The position numbers were made by a program, and so were the translations under genes. 64,000 nt of DNA from Stichopus chloronotus (Eukaryota; Echinodermata; Holothuroidea; Aspidochirotida; Stichopodidae): positions 1,922,001 through 1,986,000 of the forward strand of contig SFZH01000008.1 of assembly GCA_021234535.1 (NCBI GenBank). The letters are read 5' to 3'. The notes below the pieces were generated by a model. That model was given only the letters and a program-made list of their open reading frames with translations, had not been told where the DNA came from and ran no database searches. Shown here one piece after another: positions 25,173-37,689 of the stretch. Each line of letters starts with the position of its first letter. The stretch's first letter is position 1.

Positions 25173-25524
25173 TAAAGGGAAATAGGGCGTTTAGAATACC
25201 ACAACATGACATACTAAAGGAAATAGCGGTAATCATTGTTAAACCATTCAGTGTCATCAATAAACATCTACCAAAGCTTCATCTCCTCAAAACATTATGC
25301 ATGTGATGAGTAACGGAAGAAGCATCATTTGAATTTTGAAAAGTTTGGGTGAACAAATTAGTGTTGAGCCACAAATAACTGAACTTCTACCTTTGAGGAG
25401 CTTATTCCTTGAAGAGAAGGCTACTGTCCTTCCTTATTTTGAATAATCTATCGATGTGCATCCACAAACATTGCTTTCAAAAATATGGATGTCTTCTCTA
25501 AAAGAAACGCCCTATTTCCCTTTA
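25173..25524. mobile_element. Short inverted-repeat element, 20-bp perfect ends
   Basis: TAAAGGGAAATAGGGCGTTT at 25173-25192 and its exact reverse complement at 25505-25524. The ends could be TA-flanked if the terminal TA is the target duplication. An extra direct copy of the end, TAAAGGGAAATAAGGCG, lies at 25085-25101. No coding region. Confidence 0.6.
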
Positions 25525-25800
25525 AGGAAGACTAGAAGCTCTCTTTTTTATGAAATAACTTTTTCACAGAGAGAAATGCAGTTATTTGTTGCTCAGATAT
25601 AATTTGTTCACATAAGCTGTCCAGACTTCAAATGATGCATCTTCTGTAGGCTCATCATATGCACACTGTTTTGCAGAGATAAAGGCTTTGAAGAAGTTTA
25701 TCGATAAGACTGAATGGTTTAACAACGGTAAAAAAAAATTCTTTCCAGTTATGGCATGCTAATGTATTCTAAATTCACTATATCCCTTAAAGTACAAGTG

Positions 25801-26001
25801 TCAAACTTCATAGTTTACTGATATTAAGGCTACGTCATGTAACTTCCTGACGTACAGACGACCTGCTGTCTGGTTTGCTAACGTTGTCAAAACACCGAAG
25901 TAAGCATAAGCTAGAATAAATAATAGGCCCAAGATAATTAAGACATTAAGATTTGAGTAAAATAGGTCACGGACGACTTTCACCGGTTTGGGTTTGTTCA
26001 T
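25801..26001 (-). CDS. Orphan ORF or first exon, 66 aa with one membrane segment
   Basis: ATG in good context (A at -3). The product begins MNKPKPVKVVRDLFYSNLNV and continues with a hydrophobic helix (about residues 18-42), then a basic stretch. A short basic N-terminus followed by one helix suggests a type II anchor. No homologue is recognised. It ends in TGA after 66 codons. Possible donors inside (TCT|gtacgtca, TCA|gtaaacta) would make it a first exon of a minus-strand gene. It lies among repeat copies, so it may be fortuitous. Confidence 0.25.
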   Translation of the reverse strand: MNKPKPVKVVRDLFYSNLNVLIILGLLFILAYAYFGVLTTLANQTAGRLYVRKLHDVALISVNYEV

Positions 26002-26394
26002 TGTGTTAAAAAGATTCCTGCAAATATTTTACGATCATTACAGTATTTTCGGCCGAAAAAAGGGAGTAACTCATAATTGAATGAAGCGAAAGAAAGGTAA
26101 ATAAATAAATACCGTAAATAAATAAAAATACGGCGGGCTGCTGGTGCTTTTGGCTGTTTGAAAAGGACGTGTGTGTGTTTGTGCGGTAGGGATAATGGTT
26201 TATCAGTAATATTAACATCAGAGTTACGGGAGAATCAAGTTCCGTACACTGCCTTTTACAGCCATTCGTGCAAAATGACTTGGCTACGGACAGCAGTGGT
26301 ACGACCAGCGGGTCTAGTGATTGATCAATAAAAGGGCATATCAGGCGCGTGTCCAAGGTTTCTATCACACGGGAGTTTGGCCCGAGGATATTAC

Positions 26395-26500
26395 GCGAGC
26401 TGGACTATATACCCTAAGCGGAGCGCCACCATCATCGACGCGACGTGTACAAGGAAATGATGGCTTTTATAAATCCCTAAATGGCCGGAAACGCATTTCA
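26395..26500 (-). repeat. Family A fragment, reverse orientation
   Basis: CCTAAGCGGAGCGCCACCAT with following GACGCGACGTGTACAAGG is the reverse complement of the conserved 3' block. A second partial block (GTCTAAGCGGAGCACCGG) lies near 26728-26745. Confidence 0.55.
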
Positions 26501-26950
26501 AGTGTGTATTAATCTGCATGTTTCCATCCTTGAAACAGGGAACTCATGTCTGTAATTTCTCAATTAACAAACAAAAAAAAAAACAACAAAGCGAATCGGA
26601 CAATAATGGCAGTAATTTGGATGTTTTTACCTATAGTGTTGCATTTATTAAATGGCGTTCGGCGGCTGGGCGTCAACCGTTAAAGTTCCTAAGATCGGCG
26701 TTGGTAAAACATGCCGCCTTCATGACTGTCTAAGCGGAGCACCGGAAGGCGCCGGAAAATTCTTGTCCGAAAAGGCCTCCAAGATCACCGGAAATCACAC
26801 TCCGGAACCCATTTTTTCATGTTTATTTTACCCTCACCCAACCAACTACAAATACGGCCTAAATGTAACTTTGTTTTCAGATAAATTTATTTTTGGTCAC
26901 CGTCGGAGAACTAGAGACAACACTACATTCCGGCGTCAGCCATAGAAATT

Positions 26951-29210
26951 GACAGTGGCGTTACCAGAGGGAGGGGCAGGGGGAAGAGCGCCCCCTCCAA
27001 GAAATTTTGGGGTCGCCATGGATGATGTTGAAAAAGAAAGGAGAGCCAAAAAAAAAAAAAAAAGAAGAAGAAGAGAGGCTGAGAGGGATGATAAGTTGAC
27101 AGATTTGCGGAGAACTGGTACTGGCTTAAATTGAGTGGAGGAGGGGGGGGGGGGGCTGAGAAATTGCCGGGCTTCACAAGTCTGATTTTTTTTTATGAAA
27201 TTGAAAACTATTGACAACACAATTGAAACAAGGCGTTCATAAAGGTGTAAAATGGTTGATTCGAAGTTTCAATTGGCCATACATATGCCTGTTGCTTAGA
27301 CACAGTTTACGAGTATACGTCTAGTCAATGGAATTCGCAGCAGAACGGTCAGCATATTTATTTCACGCAGGACGCATTGGCAATACGCCCCACCGAACTG
27401 CCAATCAAAACCTTTTGGATATTAATGATGTTATGGAATCTAGAAACAACGTTCCTCTATTTTTTTCCAACTCTAACGCTGAATTAAAAACAATCCCCAA
27501 AGTGTATTGGTTGTCAATGTCAACTACATCCATTGCCAATAGGAACCACTATTCAGTCACATTACCATGTAAAAGTACGTCAATCCCACTACTTAAAGCA
27601 TGTCCGTTCTACTACTTAAAGTATGTCATTTTCATTAAAAAAAATAATAATTGCAAATGTCTAACCACGGGTGCATGCAACAAGTTCATGTGTAATATGC
27701 CAGGGCGTCCCTCTCCAAAAAAGTGATCCTACAAAATGTTCAACTGCCTACCCCAATTTTCACTTTTATTTCCAAAGGGTCATTAAGTGGGTCATTATCA
27801 GTCAATGAAAAGTGGGGTCTATTGATATGTTCAGCACCCCCCCCCCCCCCGCCTTTCCCCTTCTATTTGCCAACTGTTCCAAGAATAAATGGAAGAGGAT
27901 GAATAATTATTATTATTCTTTTATCATCTCAACACATCTGATAAGTGATACCATTTTTCATACGTTGAATTTTATCTCATGTTAGAACGATAACGATAGA
28001 GATATTCAACAAAAAAATGAGAGAGAGAAAGATTCGATGTGTGACCTGCTTTAAACTTTATCGCTATTCCCGCAATTACGAATATATGATAAGTAGGACC
28101 AACGATAAATCTTTTGGAGAAAACACGAATAACGAACGATACAACTTGAGTAAAATACGTCCCTCACAAGATTTCATGTTGTACATGTATAGCGATGCAA
28201 ACTTTTAAGTCTTAAGTTTGATCTCAATCTTCTCCAAACTGTGTATTTTCCCTCTCATGTCTAATTCTACTCTCTCTTCTAACATGTTTTAGCTCTCTTT
28301 TGTCTGTTTTTGAAGAGCTTAAAATAAAATCTTTCCTAAACTTGCAATGGTCAATGACCCCGGAAGTAACTTTTCTCACTGAATCATTACGTAAGCTTTG
28401 TCCAGCGCTAATGTAAACAGTCCTTTGTTGGTGGACAGTAAATAAACCTGTAATGAGTCTGAGAGAGAGAGGCTGTGCAATGGATAAACTGTTTGCTTTT
28501 TATCACAGCTGTAATGTTTGTATATGTTGGTGACGAAGAAGTTACAGAGAAAAAGAGATCTTTTCTTTAAGATTTAAATAATCTCTGATAGTTGGACCGG
28601 ATGTCGACCTCTGATCTTTTTTAACAGGATTGCTAGAACTCTAATCAGTGGGGAGATGGTTATGTATAACAACTGCTTGACGAACAATCTGACAAACCAT
28701 TAAATCTACTAACTCCTAGTCCTTGTAGTAAACAAAGAGAGAGAGAGATCAGCTGTTTTCCTTTCACCATTTCTTTAGCCTGGCCTAATTGAGAAATTTT
28801 AGGCATGAGATCCCTACGTCAAGGCTGGGTACACGCAGCTTGGAACACTCGGACGTAAAGTTTCCCGCCATCTGAAGAGAGAGAGGGGGGGGGGTGGGGG
28901 TTGTATATCCAAACCTTTTCTTGCACCCCGTGCGCCAAATGATGGTGGCGCTACGCTTAGATATTCTTGATGGCACTCAGCCCCATCCAATACTTTGTAA
29001 CCTTTACTTTATGTTCATGGGTGCGGGTGTCCAAGAAAGTCAATTTTGCACTATGCATGATTGGGAACGAAAAAAGAAGGGCAAACATGATCCTTTTAGG
29101 CAAAGGTTAAAGGGGTGCCCCTCCCCCTTAGACCTGTCTTCAAGCCTCCAATCCCCATCTGTAGACTGACTGATTTGAAATCCTGGTTTAAGCCTTGGCC
29201 TGCTCTTAAA
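26951..29210 (+). repeat. Dispersed repeat family A, copy 2, split by an insertion
   Basis: Homologous to 21411-22600 over 26951-27980 and again over about 28779-29210. It begins with CAGTGGCGTTACCAG. The roughly 800 bp between the two blocks is absent from copy 1, so it looks like a later insertion. The copy also includes poly-A, poly-G and poly-C runs. Confidence 0.75.
27980..28778. mobile_element. Insertion within repeat copy 2, unclassified
   Basis: Present in copy 2 but missing from copy 1 of family A, whose sequence reads ATCTCATTAGGCTTAATTG across the site. TTAG occurs once in copy 1 and at both edges of the extra DNA (after ATCTCATG and before CCTGGCC), suggesting a 4-bp target duplication. 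It contains GAGAGA tracts near both ends. No coding region or terminal inverted repeats were seen. Confidence 0.45.
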
Positions 29211-29254
29211 CCACTCAACCAGAACGGTGGTCAAAATAAGGGACTATGAGTCGA

Positions 29255-29290
29255 TTCCCCCCCCCCCCCCCTCACACACACACACACACA
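29255..29290 (+). repeat. C-run followed by (CA)n
   Basis: A run of about 13 C followed by about nine CA repeats, just after family A copy 2. Confidence 0.8.
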
Positions 29291-29789
29291 AAAATACTGG
29301 CTACACCCTTGGAAATTGAAGTAGTATGATATGGTAGAGTCGCAAAGTCGACAAAGTCGACTAATGAAATGCCAATTTTTATTCTAAATACATGATTTTT
29401 TTTTTAACATAATTTTTTTTTTAACATTTCGAAATTTTGTGACTTTTTTTCATACTTTGAGGAATTTCCCCAGAATAATGCGTCACATCATTTCCTCACG
29501 GCACGGGTTTACGACAAAACAAACAGATCCTAATGAAATCAATTCTTCTCCTCCATGACACGCAGCTTACAGAAACTCGCCATTTCGCCGTAAGAATATA
29601 TAAATAAAAAAAAAGTATAAATGTATAAAAAAAAAAAGTATAAAAGTATAAATGATCCTCTAAAATAAGTAAATGTGGGATGAAAAGTGTTTTTTTTTTT
29701 TTTTGTCCACAAGAATCAATCTCATTGATGAGTTAAGACGAAAGTCAGGAGTGTGCCCAATCAAAAAAGTATCCAATGGGTGTGTAATA

Positions 29790-31590
29790 GTATGATCATC
29801 ACAAACCCAGTTAAGCCAGATCGTAAAACACAACCCTGAATGCTACATAAAACGAAGACCCTAAGATACACCATGCGCCCACACAGTACCATATTTGCGA
29901 AGTTTATGATCGCAACTTTTCGGTATGTCCCCCCCCCAAAAAAAAAAATCAAATAAATAAATACGAGGAAACAAGTCTTTTATGTCACTAGTAAAAGAGA
30001 TACCTAAAGAATGAACCGGTCCATACGTAATATTTAAATGTAAATCATGGACAGTAAAGGGGATTCGTTTAACATAAGGGCCTACGGGGAAAAGGGCAAA
30101 CTTAGAAAAATTTATTGATAAACCAGACGGGTTTCTTAAATCGTTTAATAAACTAGCAGTTTCAATGATAGCCTCCTTGCTACCATCCAGAAAAATAGTG
30201 GTATCATCTGCATATTGCATAATTTTGACCTCAGAGCTTTTTGTGGTAATTCCCATAATATTGTTTGTTTTGGATTTTCAGAGCAAGCACTTCCGCTACA
30301 AGTAAAAATAAATATGGAGGGCCTTGACAGACCCCTTGTTCCAGATCAAAAAAGCCAGTTAAGTAACCATTATAACCATTATAACAATTGCAAGAACTGT
30401 CACCATTGTGAAAAAAAAGCCTTTACCTATGACTTAAGACTAAACCGAAACTTAAAATATAGGAAAGCGCTCTGTAAATAAAATTCCATTCAACCGTATC
30501 GCGGAAGGGTTTTTCAAAGTCCAAAAGTAGTAGAAAACAGGGAAGCTGAAAACCAATAGTTTCGTTATTTCGAAATTTATAATACATCTATTTAAAAAAA
30601 AAACCTGTTTGCATGGGTACCAATAGCGTCATTCAATATACTTTTTAACCTGGAGGTGATTTATTTTGCAGCAATTTTATAATCTACATTTAAAAGTGTG
30701 ATTGGTGTATAATTATTTAATAACGAAGGGTCTTTAGCAGATTTCAAAACTAACGTGAGAATGCCTCGATTTTGTACCGGAGATAACAAACCCCTCCTAT
30801 AACCAAAATTCAAAGATTCTACCACCAAAGGGCCTAATGTGGGCCAAAAAGAGTTATAGAAATTGACTGACAGACCGTCACAACCAGGAGATTTATCATT
30901 TTTCATGGAAAGGAGAGCCTGAAGAGATCTAATAATAGTACCTTAAAAATTTAAAATCATAATAGGAGATAAGTTCACTTTGAGCCTCTATAAACTGCTT
31001 TCTTGCCTCAAGTGATTCCCTAATATACAACTGCTGTTCAAGGTGAGAAAGTTTTCAAGCAAGTTCCCTTTCTTCACTTCCTTCCCTTGCCCTGCCGTTT
31101 TTGGCGTACTTGGTAGAGGCCTTACGAATATTGAATTAAAGAAACTGTCAACGATTCGAAGGATTGCTGGTGTCATTACTACGTATTACTGATAGTACAA
31201 CTTTATTAATAAGATCGATTTAAATAATAACAGAGCATTGTTTATCTTCCAAAAGCCTGAACCTCTCTTAGCTAGAAAGGTTGAAAAAGAAAGTAAAATG
31301 AAGGAATAATCTGACTGGATTCCTGTTGAGAATGTTACTTCATTTATAGCATGAGCGACGTGGCTCGAGACAAAGTAATCTGATCTGTAATGGATACCTG
31401 TGGTCACATTAGAACTCCAAGTAAAATTTTTCACTAAGGGATTTTTTTCTCTCTCCAGATATCAACAAGATCATGTGTAGACATGAGTCCTAAACATGAT
31501 TCTCTGGCCTTAAAATTCGATCTAGGATTACAATCTATTTCCTCAAGTTCCAATCTAAAAACAAAATTGAGATCGCCACCACAAATGATT
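29790..31590 (-). mobile_element. Degenerate L1/Tx1-like non-LTR retrotransposon, 5'-truncated
   Basis: Reading right to left on the minus strand: endonuclease C-terminal part (ICGGDLNFVF, then LVDIWREK near 31.45-31.58 kb; IQSDYSFILLSFS and RGSGFWKINNALL near 31.2-31.3 kb); linker; then reverse transcriptase with KSPGCDGLSVNFYNSFW and NYTPITLLNVDYKI (30.66-30.91 kb), a motif A-like DFEK...DTVEWNFI (about 30.5 kb), QGPPYLFLLVAEVLALKI (about 30.3 kb) and the catalytic YADDT (about 30.20-30.21 kb). The fragments lie in different frames with stops, so it is dead. The SPG.DGL and NVDYKI spelling fits L1/Tx1-type LINEs. The 5' end is lost near 31590 and the 3' end is unclear near 29790. Confidence 0.85.
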
Positions 31591-32374
31591 GAATCCCCTT
31601 CGAAATCACGTACTCTTTTTGATTCAATGGAATTTTTTCATATCTTTGCCTAGACAATTTTATGACATAAAAATATATCAAATCTTACACCAGATTTTTC
31701 AACAGATAACGGAACCTAGAAGTCGAAAATTTTTTTTAAAAAATCCCAATAAATCTGAAGCACCATTTGAAATTTCCCATGTTTCAGTTTAGGAGTTGGA
31801 CAATAGTTGGACAATCTGAAACACTAGTTGGAATTTTGCATATCTCGGTTTAGCACATTTTATGACTTAAAAAAAAAAGGCAAGCATTGCATTAGATTAC
31901 ATCAAATGTTTACCTAGTAGGTGAAAAATTTCTTGAAAAGGAAATTGGGACATCTCCTCTCCCCCTCTCCCAGGCCAACCATTACTCCTAGCATGGTTCC
32001 CCCTAAACCTTCATATCAAAATATTATTGAATGACATTTTGTCCCATCAAGGTTCATTATCATTTACAAAACTTATCAGTACAAGAACTTGGTCTACCTT
32101 GTTATGCAGTAAAAAAAAACGGTTGTAGCAAATTAAATAAAAACTGTAATGGCCAGAGAATAAAATTGTTGGAATGACTGTAGGCTAATTTCTGGGGAAA
32201 ATGCAAAATATTGCATCAGGTTTTGTCGAAAGTTACCTGGAACTTGAAAATTACTCAAAAAGAAAAAAAAATATAAGTAGAACATATCTATCATTAGAAA
32301 GTAAAAACTGTTTAACGATAGCATAAAATGGAGATAGGAGCAATTAAAATAAATACGGGTTTTCATAGAATGTT

Positions 32375-32580
32375 TTTCTCATTAGTTGAGAAATTGAAGG
32401 CATGAATCCCTATTTCAAGGCTGGTTAATGCAGCCCAGGATATCCAGGAAGTGCCGTTTCTGACCATCTATAGCTGTTTGTAAAGACCAAAAAAAAAAAA
32501 AAAATCCGTACGCTTCGCGCCAACCGATGGTGGCGCTCTGCTTAGATAGTCCTGCCGTTACTCAGTGCACCCCCTCCCCC
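32375..32580 (+). repeat. Family A fragment (3' part)
   Basis: Starts TTGAGAAATTGAAGGCATGA and contains CGCCAACCGATGGTGGCGCT followed by CTGCTTAGATAGTCCTG, matching the 3' blocks of copies 1 and 2. An A17-like run separates the two blocks. Confidence 0.65.
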
Positions 32581-34290
32581 GCAAAAAAGAACCGTCCCCG
32601 TCGAGCCTGAGAGTGCTCTTTTGTGAAGACTGCACCCCCTCCTTTATCTGCATCTCCTCCTGATAAGTTATTCGTGGCACCCGAAATTTTATCGGTCAGT
32701 GGCGTGGACACCCGGTCGAAAGAAAAGCAAATCCAGCCAGTAGGAATTTGGGACCTTCACACCTCCTAAAGATACGGCAATAGCTAGAGCCCTATCTGTG
32801 GTGTCACACAGACAAAAGTAATTAGATATTCTTTGTTTTTCTCTATAATCTTGGCTGTCTTGAAAAGTAACATTACGATAATTTATGAAATCTGTCTTTA
32901 TAATTTCCACATATTTTTTAAGTTCAATCTAAAATACATTTTAGATTGATACAATTTGTCTCTGCCATGGGCTGACGGGTGTCAAATTTCAAGATTAAAT
33001 GAGTACAAGGTAAAGAACAACAAACTCTTATTATAACATTTGCCGGTGTTACATGACATTTTCGTAACCTTGGCGCACCTGGAAAACTTTTTGGCGGCTG
33101 TCTTTCTTCAAACAGTAAATGTGAAAATGTCTTGAGGTATGAAGATAGCCTATCGGTGGGGGGGGGGGGGGGTTGAAATGCTCTCCAATAAAAAAAAAAA
33201 ACTATGCTCTTTCATTTAGGAACCTGTCACATCGTCAGAGGAATATTTTTCTTTCAGCTTGTCAATTAAGCAATCGAAATTAACCAAGCTCACATTGGAC
33301 TGTCACAACGAAGACATTTAGGCGCAAAAGAGTCTGGTTAATTAAATGGACAAATTCTCTACTTTTGTGACAATGTGGATAAAACAATTGCTGCACCTGA
33401 TATAGCTATTCTGATTTCGATGCCTGCCCACCAGAATGACGTCAGTTTCTTTATATAATGATTGTTGCCTCCCCCCCTCCCCCATTAAAATGTAAATGTA
33501 CTTTCAAGTATATACTTCCATATGTTAAATTTGCAGTGATACATAGTAAACAAAAAATATATTTCTTCCTTGTAATGGATTCACTTGATTCAGTAACCTC
33601 ATTTTGTTATTTCGAATTTTTAACTTTCAAGGATTCACCACTTACAAAAGCGGCACATCCAGGCGAGGTTCTAGGAACACTACTACTATTTTTTTTTTTA
33701 ATTTTAGGAGGGGTGGGGGATAATTCACGTTTTACCGTCTAAGCAGAGCGAGACCATCTGTTGGTGCGCCGTGTACCAAGAATTTTTTGCCAAAGACAAG
33801 TCCCAGGGAATGGCACTTCTTGGATCTCGTTAAAGGCATCTACAAATTCTTCATTTTGAGATCTTGTGTTTCAAAAAGCTTACTTTTCCAAAACATGAAG
33901 GTGAATGACAATTTATATATAATATATGCCCAATTTTGGTGGTCGGCGGGACTAAAGCCCTCCATCCCCTCCCCCAGCATAGAACCGTCCCTGGTCCCCC
34001 GAGTATATCAGTAGTCTTGATAGAGCTCTTCCTCTCATTCTCTCAATGTAAGATCACAATGACTAACATTAAAAAACATTTTTAAGATAGAGGTGGGGAG
34101 GGAAGGGTGATGGGGTTGGGTGATGGTGTGGGGACTGGTTTGAGTGTTTCATCGTAAGAGCGGGGAAATATTTGGTGTCTCATTTAGGCCAATCTATTGA
34201 CCACCCTTCACCTTGAAAGCAGTGGCATAGGCAGGCTTTTCATCTCAGGGGTGGGGAGACCCTGGGACCACCAAGCACGGTCTGCAAACA
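32581..34290. other. Repeat debris, no gene recognised
   Basis: Apart from the reverse family A fragment at 33738, it holds homopolymer runs and two CAGTGGC(G/A)T-type element starts (32697 and 34218). Confidence 0.4.
33738..33790 (-). repeat. Family A fragment, reverse orientation
   Basis: GTCTAAGCAGAGCGAGACCA followed by TCTGTTGGTGCGCCGTG is the reverse complement of the GGCGCTCCGCTTAGA block of family A. Confidence 0.55.
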
Positions 34291-34450
34291 GTGGGGTCCA
34301 GGGGATCATCTTAGGCTCCCTGGTAGGGTTCAGGTTGAAGCCCTGTTGGGGATCCAGGAGGCCAAGTGTCGGAAGCCTCAGTATTTATTGGATTTGTGAT
34401 GTATTTAAGTAATCACTTTAAGGGGTAATTCTACAGACTAACCACAGGCC
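34290..34450 (+). repeat. Repeat flank, left copy
   Basis: Shares TCAGTRTT, GTGATGTATTWAAGTMATC, ACTTTAARG and AAAATKAAAATTGGATGA-type blocks, in the same order, with 36300-36460. The two copies bracket the DR1 tandem array. Confidence 0.5.
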
Positions 34451-35349
34451 TAAAATGAAAATTGGATGACTTCAAGTTAAGGGGCAAAATCTCTGTGGAG
34501 AGCCCATTGGGTGTTGGAAGGATAAATCTATAGACTAAACACAGGCCTGTACCCAGCTGGAAAACTTCAAGAATGACTAGGCACATGTTTAAAGAAGGAA
34601 ACCCTGGGAATATATCTGTGACCAGAGTCAAATGACTTTGTGACTCCTTGCCGATTTCTCATTTTTTCATACACACAATCACTTACAAATAAAAGCAACT
34701 CAGTGGAGAAGGGAAGGGATCATATCAAAATGAAAAACAAAATGCAAGAATGACAACCACATTCTTACTCATGAGTTTGATTCATTCATCAGTTATGAGT
34801 TTGATGGTACCAAGTGCTAATATGAATGAGTAATGTCATTCACTCAGCACTGATGACAATTGTGGTTATGAAGGAGGTAATTCACAAGTTGATGGAAAGT
34901 TCGTGACACCTAATTGTGGTTACAGACCTGAGATTGTTTAAGTCAACAAAGGCTCCCCAGGGAGGTTTACTGTCACTAAAACAACAAAGTACTTTGCAAA
35001 TCTTGACAGGAGTTTCTGGCAAGAGGAATTCTCTCGGAAGGCGTAGAAAAAGTGATAAGAGCTATGTTAAGTGTTGTTTGGCATAGGAAATGTTCCACAA
35101 ATTGAAAGAGAAAGAAACCAAAGTCTATCTAGCACAGACCTCTACTATGAAACAGATCAACATTTTGGCAAGCTTCAATAGGAAATAAATATCCATTATT
35201 TCCCCTAATATGTGTGATTTAACTTCTTCCTATGTTCACATTCAGGACATGTAAAGCACTCCAAGTATCACATGCTGGGCTTTTGAACCCAGGACAGATC
35301 TTTGGAATGATAGAACTTATTACGTTCATTTCATATTACAGTGATGTGA

Positions 35350-36130
35350 AGTCTCCCATGGGGCAATTCAAATGACAGACATCAGCTGCTTATCAAGGCT
35401 AACAATGTTGACACTTTGAAGTTCTACTTAAATTCAGTTGCTGAGGTACCTTCCTTAACACATTTCCATACTTGAAGCACTGGTGACCTCAAATGACCTT
35501 TGACCTCCATGAAAAACAATAGGGATCATGTACTCACAGTGAATTACCAACACATCAACTTTGAAGTTGAAGCGCCTTTCCCTTCTCAAGATACTGTGTT
35601 ACAAGGTTTTCACACTGTCTTCTATTGACGTCACATGACCTTTGACCCCCCACAAAAATGACAGACATCATACACTCATAAGGTGCTACCAATCGTAAGA
35701 GTTTGAAGTTCCAGCAACATTTAGTTGCTGAGGTCTCTTCCTTAATAGGTTTTCTTACTTTAAGCTCTGGTCTTGACCTTTGATCTCAAGGAAAAACAAT
35801 AGGGATCATCTACTCACCATGGACTACCAACATAACAATTTGATATTTGAGCACCTTTCCCTTCTTGAGATACGGTGTTTACAAGTTTTTTTTTTTTACA
35901 AGTCCTCATTTGACCACATGACCTTTGACCTCCACAAAAATGGCAGACATCATCTTCTCATCAGCTGCTACCAATGATAAGGGTTTGAAGTTCCAACAGC
36001 ATTCAACTGCTGCAGTATCTCAATTGATAGGTTTTCGTATGCTAAGCTCTGGTGACCTAAAATGACCTTATTAGACCTCCATGAAAAAAAAAGAGAACAT
36101 CTACTCATGATGGACTATGAACACATTACA
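35350..36130 (+). repeat. Tandem array, about 142-bp monomers with DR1 motifs
   Basis: DR1-type motifs recur at 35494, 35636, 35774, 35919 and (decayed) near 36062, a spacing of 138-145 bp. Neighbouring monomers alternate between an ACAATAGGGATCAT type and an AATGRCAGACATCAT type, so the longer unit is about 285 bp. Shared blocks include CACCTTTCCCTTCTTGAGAT and TTGAAGTTCCAGCAACATT. Same family as the 15.4-kb and 39-40-kb elements, but no terminal (CA)n or hairpin was seen here. Confidence 0.75.
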
Positions 36131-36299
36131 ATCTCATTAGAATCTCAGAATGACAGCTACTAGTTAAATTTTTATGAAAATTCAAATTGCTATATCTTGG
36201 ACAGTAAGCAACATATTTAAATGAAATTTGGTGATGGTGCTCACGATATGTTAGTTTTTCATATAGAGATGTCAAAAGTTCTGAGGTTCCTAACTTTAA

Positions 36300-36460
36300 T
36301 TCAAGGGACAAAGTCCCTGCGGGGAAGTTATCCAGGGAGCAAAGTCTCTGCAAGCTCCTCAGTGTTACAGCATTCATGATGTATTAAAGTCATCCTTTAA
36401 AGTGTACTTCTGTTGATTAAACACCCGTCTAAAATTAAAAGTTGGATGAGTTATGAATGC
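36300..36460 (+). repeat. Repeat flank, right copy
   Basis: Direct-orientation relative of 34290-34450 (GATGTATTAAAGTCATC, CTAAAATTAAAAGTTGGATG). The pair could be internal parts of a larger composite repeat around the 35-kb array. Confidence 0.5.
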
Positions 36461-37689
36461 TCAGACTTAAGATCTATATTTCTTTGAAAATCCCAGCTCT
36501 CAGGGGTAACATGGGGGAACAAAATTTTGCAGGTGGCACTTGTCCTCTGCCCCTACCACCCCCCCCACATTCCCACCCCCTTAGCAGCTTAGGTTCAGGC
36601 ACGCCAGTATGGCAAAGGTAGGAGTATGTGTTCTGGAAACTTCAGTGTCGTGGATTTTTGGTACCCAAAATGTAATTACCGGGATTATTTGTCTACAATT
36701 CATGCAATTGTATTCATTTTTCTTCAAGATCATGTTGTCTCCATGCTTAAATCCACGCAGATACCACTTCATGCTGAGGCCGGGTGTAAGCTTGCACCCA
36801 CCCCAGCTCCCCTGCCAACCACCCACGACACCCCCTACGTAATGGCCACCGGTAATGCACCACAGTCTGACAGTTTTCAAGAAACCAATTTTCCTGCACC
36901 ATGAGGGGGAAAAAATTATAACTTTCTATGACAATTTTGTGATCTTTACATTACAATTTCCTGACCAAACATGAAAATCTGATCAATGAAGAATGTGCAG
37001 TGATCATGGTAGAAAGTGAATATCACTTACTTCAGTATTTCAGAGAAAAGCTTTTCTACTTGCCTTTCTTTGAAGAGTGTGTTCTAACATTTCCTTTCAA
37101 AGTGATGCAAGGCTCGTTGTCTTCTCTCTAGACTGTATTACATTTCTTACAAATGCCAAAAGAGGAAGAAGGTGAGTCCAAAAACATCCAACACTTTGCA
37201 AATTATAGACAATTTGTAATTTATGACTTAACTCATTTGTCATTTCACATTTTACAAAAGTCAATATCATAATTCATTACAATGTCAATTTATTTCTTGG
37301 ATAGTGTGGAACATTTTAAATCTGATGTAACATACAATTTTCTTTGGTTGAGTTGCATTCAAGAGTTTTCCCCAAGTCATCTTGATGTTGCACTGGAATA
37401 TCTGGATCTTTAGGATAATATAAAGCAATAAGGTTACTTTCATATATGAAGTTCAAAGAAAAAAACGCAGGCTCTGTCTTTTAAAAAGGCCAATATGACA
37501 GACTAAAACTCAATGAAAACTGGGTTTTCTACATACTTGGATAAACTGATATCCAAAACTGCCTGCCTTTGGTGTCCCTAGGATGTCATTCAATGTTATG
37601 CAATCAATGTTTTCAGTTTCACAGTTGGAAGTACCTTTTGAAAAACTTTTTTCCTACCAGGCAGCCCATGATGTCACATAAGGAACCCA

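Noticed and set aside
29861..30906. An intact reverse-transcriptase gene
   Set aside because: YADDT and other blocks are present, but in different frames with stops and a truncated 5' end; it is a dead LINE.
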